From assembly GCF_050948215.1 (NCBI RefSeq), contig NW_027488771.1, positions 1 through 64,000 of the forward strand: 64,000 nt of DNA, given 5' to 3'. A model generated the notes under the pieces. That model did not search any database and was not told where the DNA came from. It was given only the letters and a program-made list of their open reading frames with translations. Below are positions 30,201 through 41,349 of this stretch, one piece after another. Each line of letters opens with the position of its first letter. Positions within the stretch are counted from its first letter, which is position 1. The DNA is from Halictus rubicundus (Eukaryota; Arthropoda; Insecta; Hymenoptera; Halictidae). The position numbers were made by a program, and so were the translations under genes.

Positions 30201-31195
30201 CTATCCTCTATCCTATCGTCTATCATATCCAATCCTCTATCGCATCCTCCATCCTATCGTATCCTCTATCCTATCCTATCCTCTATCCTATCCTCTCCTC
30301 TATCCAATCCTATCCTATATCCTATCCTTTCCTCTATCCTATCCAATCCTCTATCCTATCCTATCCTCTATCCTATCCTATCCTCTATCGTATCCTATCC
30401 ACTATCCTATCCTATCCCCTATCCTATCCGATCCTCTATCCTATCCTATCCTGTATCCTGTCCTATCCTCTATCCTATCCTATCCTCTATCCTATCCTTT
30501 CCTCTATTCTATCCAATCCTCTATCCTATCCTATCCTCTATCCTATCGTATCATCTATCGTATCCTATCCTCTATCCTATCCTATCCTCTATCCTATCCT
30601 ATCCTCTATCCTATCCTCTATCCTATCCTATCCTCTATCCTATCCTATCCTCTATCCTATCCTCTATCCTATCCTATCCTCTATCCTATCCTATCGTCTA
30701 TCCTATCCTATCCTCTATCCTATCCTATCCTCTATCCTATCCTATACTCTATCCTATCGTATCCTCTATCGTATCCTATCCTCTATCCTATCCTATCCTC
30801 TATCCTATCCTATCCTCTATCCTATCCTCTATCCTATCCTATCCTCTATCCTATCCTCTATCCTATCCTATCCTCTATCCTATCCTCTATTCTATCCTAT
30901 CCTCTATCCTATCCTATCGTCTATCCTATCCTATCCTCTATCCTATCCTATCCTCTATCCTATCCTATACTCTATCCTATCGTATCCTCTATCGTATCCT
31001 ATCCTCTATCCTATCCTATCCTCTTTCCTATCCTATCCTCTATCCTATCCTATCCTCTATACTATCCTATCCTCTATCTTATCCTATCCTCTTTCCTATC
31101 CTATCCTCTATCCTATCCTATCCTCTATCCTATCCTATCCTCTATCCTATCCTATCCTCTATCCTATCCTCTATCCTATCCTCTATCCTATCCTA

Positions 31196-31286
31196 TCCTC
31201 TATCCTCTATCCTCTATCCTCTATCCTCTATCCTCTATCCTCTATCCTCTATCCTCTATCCTCTATCCTCTATCCTCTATCCTCTA
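31196..31286 (+). repeat. Pure (TCCTCTA) array, 13 units
   Basis: A 91-bp uninterrupted run bounded on both sides by S words. Confidence 0.93.
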
Positions 31287-31694
31287 TCCTATCCTATCCT
31301 CTATCCTATCCTATCCTCTATCCTATCCTATCCTCTATCCTATCCTATCCTCTATCCTATCCTATCCTCTATCCTATCCTATCCTCTATCCTATCCTATC
31401 CTCTATCCGATCCTCTATCCTATCCTATCCTCTATCCTATCCTATCCCCTATCCTATCCTATCCTGTATCCTGTCCTATCCTCTATCCTATCCTATCCTC
31501 TATCCTATCCTTTCCTCTATCCTATCCAATCCTCTATCCTATCCTATCCTCTATCCTATCGTATCATCTATCGTATCCTATCCTCTATCCTATCCTATCC
31601 TCTATCCTATCGTATCCTCTATCGTATCCTATCCTCTATCCTATCCTATCCTCTTTCCTATCCTATCCTCTATCCTATCCTATCCTCTATCCTA

Positions 31695-31771
31695 TCCTCT
31701 ATCCTCTATCCTCTATCCTCTATCCTCTATCCTCTATCCTCTATCCTCTATCCTCTATCCTCTATCCTCTA
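31695..31771 (+). repeat. Pure (TCCTCTA) array, 11 units
   Basis: A 77-bp uninterrupted run that ends against a TCCTGTCC variant, as several other arrays in the window do. Confidence 0.93.
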
Positions 31772-33152
31772 TCCTGTCCTATCCTCTATCCTATCCTATC
31801 CTATCCTCTATCCTATCCTATCCTATCCTCTATCCTATCCTATCCTCTATCCTATCGTATCCTCTATCCTATCCTATCCTCTATCCTATCCTATCCTCTA
31901 TCCTATCCTATCCTCTATCCTATCCTATCCTCTATCCTATCCTCTCCTCTATGCAATCCTATCCTATATCCTATCCTTTCCTCTATCCTATCCTATCCTC
32001 TATCCTATCCTATCCTCTATCCTATCGTATCATCTATCGTATCCTATCCTCTATCCTATCCTATCCTCTATCCTATCCTATCCTCTATCCTATCCTCTAT
32101 CCTATCCTATCCTCTATCCTATCCTCTATCCTATCCTATCCTCTATCCTATCCCCTATCCTATCCTATCCTCTATCCTATCCTATCGTCTATCCTATCCT
32201 ATCCTCTATCCTATCCTATCCTCTATCCTATCCTATACTCTATCCTATCGTATCCTCTATCGTATCCTATCCTCTATCCTATCCTATCCTCTTTCCTATC
32301 CTATCCTCTATCCTATCCTATCCTCTATACTATCCTATCCTCTATCCTATCCTATCCTCTTTCCTATCCTATCCTCTATCCTATCCTATCCTCTATCCTA
32401 TCCTATCCTCTATCCGATCCTCTATCCTATCCTATCCTGTATCCTGTCCTATCCTCTATCCTATCCTATCCTGTATCCTGTCCTATCCTCTATCCTATCC
32501 TCTATAATATCGTCTACTCTATCATATCCTATCCTCTATCCTATAATATCATCTATCCTATTCTATCCTCTATCCTATCGTCTATCATATCCAATCCTCT
32601 ATCGCATCCTCCATCCTATCGTATCCTCTATCCTATCCTATCCTCTATCCTATCCTCTCCTCTATCCAATCCTATCCTATATCCTATCCTTTCCTCTATC
32701 CTATCCAATCCTCTATCCTATCCTATCCTCTATCCTATCCTATACTCTATCGTATCCTATCCACTATCCTATCCTATCCCCTATCCTATCCGATCCTCTA
32801 TCCTATCCTATCCTGTATCCTGTCCTATCCTCTATCCTATCCTATCCTCTATCCTATCCTTTCCTCTATCCTATCCAATCCTCTATCCTATCCTATCCTC
32901 TATCCTATCGTATCATCTATCGTATCCTATCCTCTATCCTATCCTATCCTCTATCCTATCCTATCCTCTATCCTATCCTCTATCCTATCCTATCCTCTAT
33001 CCTATCCTATCCTCTATCCTATCCTCTATCCTATCCTATCCTCTATCCTATCCTATCGTCTATCCTATCCTATCCTCTATCCTATCCTATCCTCTATCCT
33101 ATCCTATACTCTATCCTATCGTATCCTCTATCGTATCCTATCCTCTATCCTA

Positions 33153-33537
33153 TCCTCTATCCTCTATCCTCTATCCTCTATCCTCTATCCTCTATCCTCT
33201 ATCCTCTATCCTCTATCCTCTATCCTCTATCCTCTATCCTCTATCCTCTATCCTCTATCCTCTATCCTCTATCCTCTATCCTCTATCCTCTATCCTCTAT
33301 CCTCTATCCTCTATCCTCTATCCTCTATCCTCTATCCTCTATCCTCTATCCTCTATCCTCTATCCTCTATCCTCTATCCTCTATCCTCTATCCTCTATCC
33401 TCTATCCTCTATCCTCTATCCTCTATCCTCTATCCTCTATCCTCTATCCTCTATCCTCTATCCTCTATCCTCTATCCTCTATCCTCTATCCTCTATCCTC
33501 TATCCTCTATCCTCTATCCTCTATCCTCTATCCTCTA
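33153..33537 (+). repeat. Pure (TCCTCTA) array, 55 units
   Basis: A 385-bp run, an exact multiple of 7, in which I find no interruption. It is preceded by TATCGTATCC variants and followed by plain S words and a CTCTCCTC junction. Confidence 0.95.
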
Positions 33538-34059
33538 TCCTATCCTATCCTCTATCCTATCCTCTCCTCTATCCAATCCTATCCTATATCCTATCCTTTC
33601 CTCTATCCTATCCAATCCTCTATCCTATCCTATCCTCTATCCTATCCTATACTCTATCGTATCCTATCCACTATCCTATCCTATCCCCTATCCTATCCGA
33701 TCCTCTATCCTATCCTATCCTGTATCCTGTCCTATCCTCTATCCTATCCTATCCTCTATCCTATCCTTTCCTCTATCCTATCCAATCCTCTATCCTATCC
33801 TATCCTCTATCCTATCGTATCATCTATCGTATCCTATCCTCTATCCTATCCTATCCTCTATCCTATCCTATCCTCTATCCTATCCTCTATCCTATCCTAT
33901 CCTCTATCCTATCCTATCCTCTATCCTATCCTCTATCCTATCCTATCCTCTATCCTATCCTATCGTCTATCCTATCCTATCCTCTATCCTATCCTATCCT
34001 CTATCCTATCCTATACTCTATCCTATCGTATCCTCTATCGTATCCTATCCTCTATCCTA

Positions 34060-34465
34060 TCCTCTATCCTCTATCCTCTATCCTCTATCCTCTATCCTCT
34101 ATCCTCTATCCTCTATCCTCTATCCTCTATCCTCTATCCTCTATCCTCTATCCTCTATCCTCTATCCTCTATCCTCTATCCTCTATCCTCTATCCTCTAT
34201 CCTCTATCCTCTATCCTCTATCCTCTATCCTCTATCCTCTATCCTCTATCCTCTATCCTCTATCCTCTATCCTCTATCCTCTATCCTCTATCCTCTATCC
34301 TCTATCCTCTATCCTCTATCCTCTATCCTCTATCCTCTATCCTCTATCCTCTATCCTCTATCCTCTATCCTCTATCCTCTATCCTCTATCCTCTATCCTC
34401 TATCCTCTATCCTCTATCCTCTATCCTCTATCCTCTATCCTCTATCCTCTATCCTCTATCCTCTA
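34060..34465 (+). repeat. Pure (TCCTCTA) array, 58 units (longest in window)
   Basis: A 406-bp run, an exact multiple of 7, in which I find no interruption. Its left flank matches that of the 55-unit array 907 bp upstream. Confidence 0.95.
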
Positions 34466-34861
34466 TCCTATCCTATCCTCTATCCTATCCTATCCTCTAT
34501 CCTATCCTATCCTCTATCCTATCCTATCCTCTATCCTATCCTATCCTCTATCCTATCCTATCCTCTATCCTATCCTATCCTCTATCCTATCCTATCCTCT
34601 ATCCTATCCTATCCTCTATCCTATCCTATCCTCTATCCTATCCTATCCTCTATCCTATCCTCTATCCTATCCTTTCCTCTATCCTATCCAATCCTCTATC
34701 CTATCCTATCCTCTATCCTATCGTATCATCTATCGTATCCTATCCTCTATCCTATCCTATCCTCTATCCTATCGTATCCTCTATCGTATCCTATCCTCTA
34801 TCCTATCCTATCCTCTTTCCTATCCTATCCTCTATCCTATCCTATCCTCTATCCTATCCTA

Positions 34862-34966
34862 TCCTCTATCCTCTATCCTCTATCCTCTATCCTCTATCCT
34901 CTATCCTCTATCCTCTATCCTCTATCCTCTATCCTCTATCCTCTATCCTCTATCCTCTATCCTCTA
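34862..34966 (+). repeat. Pure (TCCTCTA) array, 15 units
   Basis: A 105-bp uninterrupted run downstream of a CTCTTTCC variant. Confidence 0.93.
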
Positions 34967-35627
34967 TCCTATCCTATCCTCTATCCTATCCTATCCTATC
35001 CTCTATCCTATCCTATCCTCTATCCTATCCTATCCTCTATCCTATCCTATCCTCTATCCTATCCTATCCTCTATCCTATCCTATCCTCTATCCTATCCTA
35101 TCCTCTATCCTATCCTATCCTCTATCCTATCCTATCCTCTATCCTATCCTATCCTATCCTCTATCCTATCCTATCCTCTATCCTATCCTATCCTCTATCC
35201 TATCCTATCCTCTATCCTATCCTATCCTCTATCGTATCCTATCCTCTATCCTATCCTATCCTCTATCCTATCCTATCCTCTATCCTATCCTCTATCCTAT
35301 CCTATCCTCTATCCTATCCTTTCCTCTATCCTATCCAATCCTCTATCCTATCCTATCCTCTATCCTATCGTATCATCTATCGTATCCTATCCTCTATCCT
35401 ATCCTATCCTCTATCCTATCGTATCCTCTATCGTATCCTATCCTCTATCCTATCCTATCCTCTTTCCTATCCTATCCTCTATCCTATCCTCTCCTCTATC
35501 CAATCCTATCCTATATCCTATCCTTTCCTCTATCCTATCCAATCCTCTATCCTATCCTATCCTCTATCCTATCCTATCCTCTTTCCTATCCTATCCTCTA
35601 TCCTATCCTATCCTCTATCCTATCCTA

Positions 35628-35767
35628 TCCTCTATCCTCTATCCTCTATCCTCTATCCTCTATCCTCTATCCTCTATCCTCTATCCTCTATCCTCTATCC
35701 TCTATCCTCTATCCTCTATCCTCTATCCTCTATCCTCTATCCTCTATCCTCTATCCTCTATCCTCTA
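35628..35767 (+). repeat. Pure (TCCTCTA) array, 20 units
   Basis: A 140-bp uninterrupted run, 46 bp after a CTCTTTCC variant. It opens the series of short higher-order units in the next zone. Confidence 0.93.
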
Positions 35768-36044
35768 TCCTATCCTATCCTCTATCCTATCCTATCCTAT
35801 CCTCTATCCTATCCTATCCTCTATCCTATCCTATCCTCTATCCTATCCTATCCTCTATCCTATCCTATCCTCTATCCTATCCTATCCTCTATCCGATCCT
35901 CTATCCTATCCTATCCTGTATCCTGTCCTATCCTCTATCCTATCCTCTATAATATCGTTTACTCTATCATATCCTATCCTCTTTCCTATCCTATCCTCTA
36001 TCCTATCCTATCCTCTATCCTATCCTATCCTCTATATTATCCTA

Positions 36045-36093
36045 TCCTCTATCCTCTATCCTCTATCCTCTATCCTCTATCCTCTATCCTCTA
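36045..36093 (+). repeat. Short (TCCTCTA) array, 7 units
   Basis: It follows TATATTATCC and S in the short higher-order unit. Equivalent arrays in sister units have 6 (38003-38044) and 4 copies (40445-40472), so this position varies between copies. Confidence 0.9.
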
Positions 36094-36613
36094 TCCTATC
36101 CTATCCTCTATCCTATCCTATCCTATCCTCTATCCTATCCTATCCTCTATCCTATCCTATCCTATCCTCTATCCTATCCTATCCTCTATCCTATCCTATC
36201 CTCTATCCTATCCTCTATCCTATCCTATCCTCTATCCTATCCTATCCTCTATCCTATCCTATCCTCTATCCTATCCTATCCTCTATCCTATCCTATCCTC
36301 TATCCTATCCTATCCTCTATCCTATCCTATCCTCTATCCTATCCTATCCTCTATCCTATCCTATCCTCTATCCTATCCTATCCTCTATCCTATCCTATCC
36401 TCTATCCTATCCTATCCTCTATCCTATCCTCTATCCTATCCTTTCCTCTATCCTATCCAATCCTCTATCCTATCCTATCCTCTATCCTATCGTATCATCT
36501 ATCGTATCCTATCCTCTATCCTATCCTATCCTCTATCCTATCGTATCCTCTATCGTATCCTATCCTCTATCCTATCCTATCCTCTTTTCTATCCTATCCT
36601 CTATCCTATCCTA

Positions 36614-36697
36614 TCCTCTATCCTCTATCCTCTATCCTCTATCCTCTATCCTCTATCCTCTATCCTCTATCCTCTATCCTCTATCCTCTATCCTCTA
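36614..36697 (+). repeat. Pure (TCCTCTA) array, 12 units
   Basis: An 84-bp uninterrupted run after a CTCTTTTC variant, with a second 12-unit array about 220 bp downstream. Confidence 0.93.
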
Positions 36698-36916
36698 TCC
36701 TATCCTATCCTCTATCCTATCCTATCCTATCCTCTATCCTATCCTATCCTCTATCCTATCCTATCCTCTATCCTATCCTATCCTCTATCCTATCCTATCC
36801 TCTATCCTATCCTATCCTCTATCCTATCCTATCCTCTATCCTATCCTATCCTCTATCCTATCCTATCCTCTATCCTATCCTATCCTCTATCCTATCCTAT
36901 CCTCTATCCTATCCTA

Positions 36917-37000
36917 TCCTCTATCCTCTATCCTCTATCCTCTATCCTCTATCCTCTATCCTCTATCCTCTATCCTCTATCCTCTATCCTCTATCCTCTA
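36917..37000 (+). repeat. Pure (TCCTCTA) array, 12 units
   Basis: An 84-bp uninterrupted run flanked by plain 17-mers. It has the same unit count as the previous array, which fits duplication of the pair. Confidence 0.93.
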
Positions 37001-37610
37001 TCCTATCCTATCCTCTATCCTATCCTATCCTATCCTCTATCCTATCCTATCCTCTATCCTATCCTATCCTCTATCCTATCCTATCCTCTATCCTATCCTA
37101 TCCTCTATCCTATCCTATCCTCTATCCTATCCTATCCTCTATCCTATCCTATCCTATCCTCTATCCTATCCTATCCTCTATCCTATCCTATCCTCTATCC
37201 TATCCTATCCTCTATCGTATCCTATCCTCTATCCTATCCTATCCTCTATCCTATCCTATCCTCTATCCTATCCTCTATCCTATCCTATCCTCTATCCTAT
37301 CCTTTCCTCTATCCTATCCAATCCTCTATCCTATCCTATCCTCTATCCTATCGTATCATCTATCGTATCCTATCCTCTATCCTATCCTATCCTCTATCCT
37401 ATCGTATCCTCTATCGTATCCTATCCTCTATCCTATCCTATCCTCTTTCCTATCCTATCCTCTATCCTATCCTCTCCTCTATCCAATCCTATCCTATATC
37501 CTATCCTTTCCTCTATCCTATCCAATCCTCTATCCTATCCTATCCTCTATCCTATCCTATCCTCTTTCCTATCCTATCCTCTATCCTATCCTATCCTCTA
37601 TCCTATCCTA

Positions 37611-37708
37611 TCCTCTATCCTCTATCCTCTATCCTCTATCCTCTATCCTCTATCCTCTATCCTCTATCCTCTATCCTCTATCCTCTATCCTCTATCCTCT
37701 ATCCTCTA
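37611..37708 (+). repeat. Pure (TCCTCTA) array, 14 units
   Basis: A 98-bp uninterrupted run located between a CTCTTTCC variant and the next CCGATCC landmark. Confidence 0.93.
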
Positions 37709-38984
37709 TCCTATCCTATCCTCTATCCTATCCTATCCTATCCTCTATCCTATCCTATCCTCTATCCTATCCTATCCTCTATCCTATCCTATCCTCTATC
37801 CTATCCTATCCTCTATCCTATCCTATCCTCTATCCTATCCTATCCTCTATCCGATCCTCTATCCTATCCTATCCTGTATCCTGTCCTATCCTCTATCCTA
37901 TCCTCTATAATATCGTTTACTCTATCATATCCTATCCTCTTTCCTATCCTATCCTCTATCCTATCCTATCCTCTATCCTATCCTATCCTCTATATTATCC
38001 TATCCTCTATCCTCTATCCTCTATCCTCTATCCTCTATCCTCTATCCTATCCTATCCTCTATCCTATCCTATCCTATCCTCTATCCTATCCTATCCTCTA
38101 TCCTATCCTATCCTATCCTCTATCCTATCCTATCCTCTATCCTATCCTATCCTATCCTCTATCCTATCCTATCCTCTATCCTATCCTATCCTCTATCCTA
38201 TCCTATCCTCTATCCTATCCTATCCTCTATCCTATCCTCTATCCTATCCTATCCTCTATCCTATCCTATCCTCTATCCTATCCTATCCTCTATCCTATCC
38301 TATCCTCTATCCTATCCTCTATCCTATCCTATCCTCTATCCTATCCTATCCTCTATCCTATCCTATCCTCTATCCTATCCTATCCTCTATCCTATCCTAT
38401 CCTCTATCCTATCCTATCCTCTATCCTATCCTATCCTCTATCCTATCCTCTATCCTATCCTTTCCTCTATCCTATCCAATCCTCTATCCTATCCTATCCT
38501 CTATCCTATCGTATCATCTATCGTATCCTATCCTCTATCCTATCCTATCCTCTATCCTATCGTATCCTCTATCCTATCCTATCCTCTATCCTATCCTTTC
38601 CTCTATCCTATCCAATCCTCTATCCTATCCTATCCTCTATCCTATCCTCTATCCTATCCTATCCTCTATCCTATCCTTTCCTCTATCCTATCCAATCCTC
38701 TATCCTATCCTATCCTCTATCCTATCGTATCATCTATCGTATCCTATCCTCTATCCTATCCTATCCTCTATCCTATCGTATCCTCTATCGTATCCTATCC
38801 TCTATCCTATCCTATCCTCTTTCCTATCCTATCCTCTATCCTATCCTCTCCTCTATCCAATCCTATCCTATATCCTATCCTTTCCTCTATCCTATCCAAT
38901 CCTCTATCCTATCCTATCCTCTATCCTATCCTATCCTCTTTCCTATCCTATCCTCTATCCTATCCTATCCTCTATCCTATCCTA

Positions 38985-39131
38985 TCCTCTATCCTCTATC
39001 CTCTATCCTCTATCCTCTATCCTCTATCCTCTATCCTCTATCCTCTATCCTCTATCCTCTATCCTCTATCCTCTATCCTCTATCCTCTATCCTCTATCCT
39101 CTATCCTCTATCCTCTATCCTCTATCCTCTA
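38985..39131 (+). repeat. Pure (TCCTCTA) array, 21 units
   Basis: A 147-bp uninterrupted run in the same position within the short higher-order unit as the 20-unit and 14-unit arrays at 35628 and 37611. Confidence 0.93.
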
Positions 39132-39476
39132 TCCTATCCTATCCTCTATCCTATCCTATCCTATCCTCTATCCTATCCTATCCTCTATCCTATCCTATCC
39201 TCTATCCTATCCTATCCTCTATCCTATCCTATCCTCTATCCTATCCTATCCTCTATCCTATCCTATCCTCTATCCGATCCTCTATCCTATCCTATCCTGT
39301 ATCCTGTCCTATCCTCTATCCTATCCTCTATAATATCGTTTACTCTATCATATCCTATCCTCTTTCCTATCCTATCCTCTATCCTATCCTATCCTCTATC
39401 CTATCCTATCCTCTATCCTATCCTATCCTCTATCCTATCCTATCCTCTATCCTATCCTATCCTCTATCCTATCCTA

Positions 39477-39581
39477 TCCTCTATCCTCTATCCTCTATCC
39501 TCTATCCTCTATCCTCTATCCTCTATCCTCTATCCTCTATCCTCTATCCTCTATCCTCTATCCTCTATCCTCTATCCTCTA
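39477..39581 (+). repeat. Pure (TCCTCTA) array, 15 units
   Basis: A 105-bp uninterrupted run after CATATCC, CTCTTTCC and plain 17-mers. This unit lacks the TATATTATCC variant found before arrays in sister units. Confidence 0.92.
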
Positions 39582-40038
39582 TCCTATCCTATCCTCTATC
39601 CTATCCTATCCTATCCTCTATCCTATCCTATCCTCTATCCTATCCTATCCTCTATCCTATCCTATCCTCTATCCTATCCTATCCTCTATCCTATCCTATC
39701 CTCTATCCTATCCTATCCTCTATCCTATCCTATCCTATCCTCTATCCTATCCTATCCTCTATCCTATCCTATCCTCTATCCTATCGTATCATCTATCGTA
39801 TCCTATCCTCTATCCTATCCTATCCTCTATCCTATCGTATCCTCTATCGTATCCTATCCTCTATCCTATCCTATCCTCTTTCCTATCCTATCCTCTATCC
39901 TATCCTCTCCTCTATCCAATCCTATCCTATATCCTATCCTTTCCTCTATCCTATCCAATCCTCTATCCTATCCTATCCTCTATCCTATCCTATCCTCTTT
40001 CCTATCCTATCCTCTATCCTATCCTATCCTCTATCCTA

Positions 40039-40150
40039 TCCTCTATCCTCTATCCTCTATCCTCTATCCTCTATCCTCTATCCTCTATCCTCTATCCTCT
40101 ATCCTCTATCCTCTATCCTCTATCCTCTATCCTCTATCCTCTATCCTCTA
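40039..40150 (+). repeat. Pure (TCCTCTA) array, 16 units
   Basis: A 112-bp uninterrupted run before the CCGATCC landmark at 40295, again at the position corresponding to 35628, 37611 and 38985. Confidence 0.93.
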
Positions 40151-41237
40151 TCCTATCCTATCCTCTATCCTATCCTATCCTATCCTCTATCCTATCCTAT
40201 CCTCTATCCTATCCTATCCTCTATCCTATCCTATCCTCTATCCTATCCTATCCTCTATCCTATCCTATCCTCTATCCTATCCTATCCTCTATCCGATCCT
40301 CTATCCTATCCTATCCTGTATCCTGTCCTATCCTCTATCCTATCCTCTATAATATCGTTTACTCTATCATATCCTATCCTCTTTCCTATCCTATCCTCTA
40401 TCCTATCCTATCCTCTATCCTATCCTATCCTCTATATTATCCTATCCTCTATCCTCTATCCTCTATCCTCTATCCTATCCTATCCTCTATCCTATCCTAT
40501 CCTATCCTCTATCCTATCCTATCCTCTATCCTATCCTATCCTCTATCCTATCCTATCCTCTATCCTATCCTATCCTCTATCCTATCCTATCCTCTATCCG
40601 ATCCTCTATCCTATCCTATCCTGTATCCTGTCCTATCCTCTATCCTATCCTCTATAATATCGTTTACTCTATCATATCCTATCCTCTTTCCTATCCTATC
40701 CTCTATCCTATCCTATCCTCTATCCTATCCTATCCTCTATATTATCCTATCCTCTATCCTATCCTATCCTCTAACCTATCCTATCCTATCCTCTATCCTA
40801 TCCTATCCTCTATCCTATCCTATCCTCTATCCTATCCTCTATCCTATCCTATCCTCTATCCTATCCTATCCTCTATCCTATCCTATCCTCTATCCTATCC
40901 TATCCTCTATCCTATCCTATCCTCTATCCTATCCTATCCTCTATCCTATCCTATCCTCTATCCTATCCTATCCTCTATCCTATCCTATCCTCTATCCTAT
41001 CCTATCCTCTATCCTATCCTATCCTCTATCCTATCCTCTATCCTATCCTTTCCTCTATCCTATCCAATCCTCTATCCTATCCTATCCTCTATCCTATCGT
41101 ATCATCTATCGTATCCTATCCTCTATCCTATCCTATCATCTATCCTATCGTATCCTCTATCGTATCCTATCCTCTATCCTATCCTATCCTCTTTCCTATC
41201 CTATCCTCTATCCTATCCTATCCTCTATCCTATCCTA

Positions 41238-41349
41238 TCCTCTATCCTCTATCCTCTATCCTCTATCCTCTATCCTCTATCCTCTATCCTCTATCCTCTA
41301 TCCTCTATCCTCTATCCTCTATCCTCTATCCTCTATCCTCTATCCTCTA
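41238..41349 (+). repeat. Pure (TCCTCTA) array, 16 units
   Basis: A 112-bp uninterrupted run, homologous by position to the 19-unit array ending at 48877. Confidence 0.93.

Larger units (their letters stand above)
32640..34465 (+). repeat. 907-bp tandem duplication carrying the two largest L arrays
   Basis: The CCAATCC landmark (AA pair at 32668 and 33575), the TATACTCTAT variant (32741 and 33648) and the start of the L array (33153 and 34060) are all exactly 907 bp apart. The arrays have 55 and 58 units, so the duplicated blocks differ by three 7-bp words at their ends. Sequence to the right of the two arrays then diverges. Confidence 0.88.
28160..35880 (+). repeat. Mixed satellite with repeated CCAATCC/TATATCC modules and large L arrays
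   Basis: This stretch alternates plain 17-mers, TATAATATCG modules (28474, 29090, 30150, 32512) and a module reading CTCTCCTCTATCCAATCC then TATATCC and CCTTTCC. A CGCATCCTCC variant appears just after several TATAATATCG modules (about 29190, 30240 and 32600). A CCACTATCC, CCCC, CCGATCC string recurs near 30400, 32760 and 33670. Within it a 907-bp tandem duplication contains the two largest L arrays. I see no non-repetitive sequence. Confidence 0.85.
35880..41200 (+). repeat. Short higher-order repeat (0.3-2 kb units) with variable L arrays
   Basis: A fixed series of variants recurs: CCGATCC, then TCCTGTATCCTGTCC, then TATAATATCGTTTAC, CATATCC, CTCTTTCC, and usually TATATTATCC followed by an L array. 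The G of CCGATCC lies at 35895, 37853, 39276, 40295 and 40600, giving units of 1958, 1423, 1019 and 305 bp. Units contain a CCAATCC/TATATCC/CCTTTCC module and one or more L arrays. The lengths differ because array sizes and the number of internal 17-mers differ, and whole modules are missing from the short units. Confidence 0.87.
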
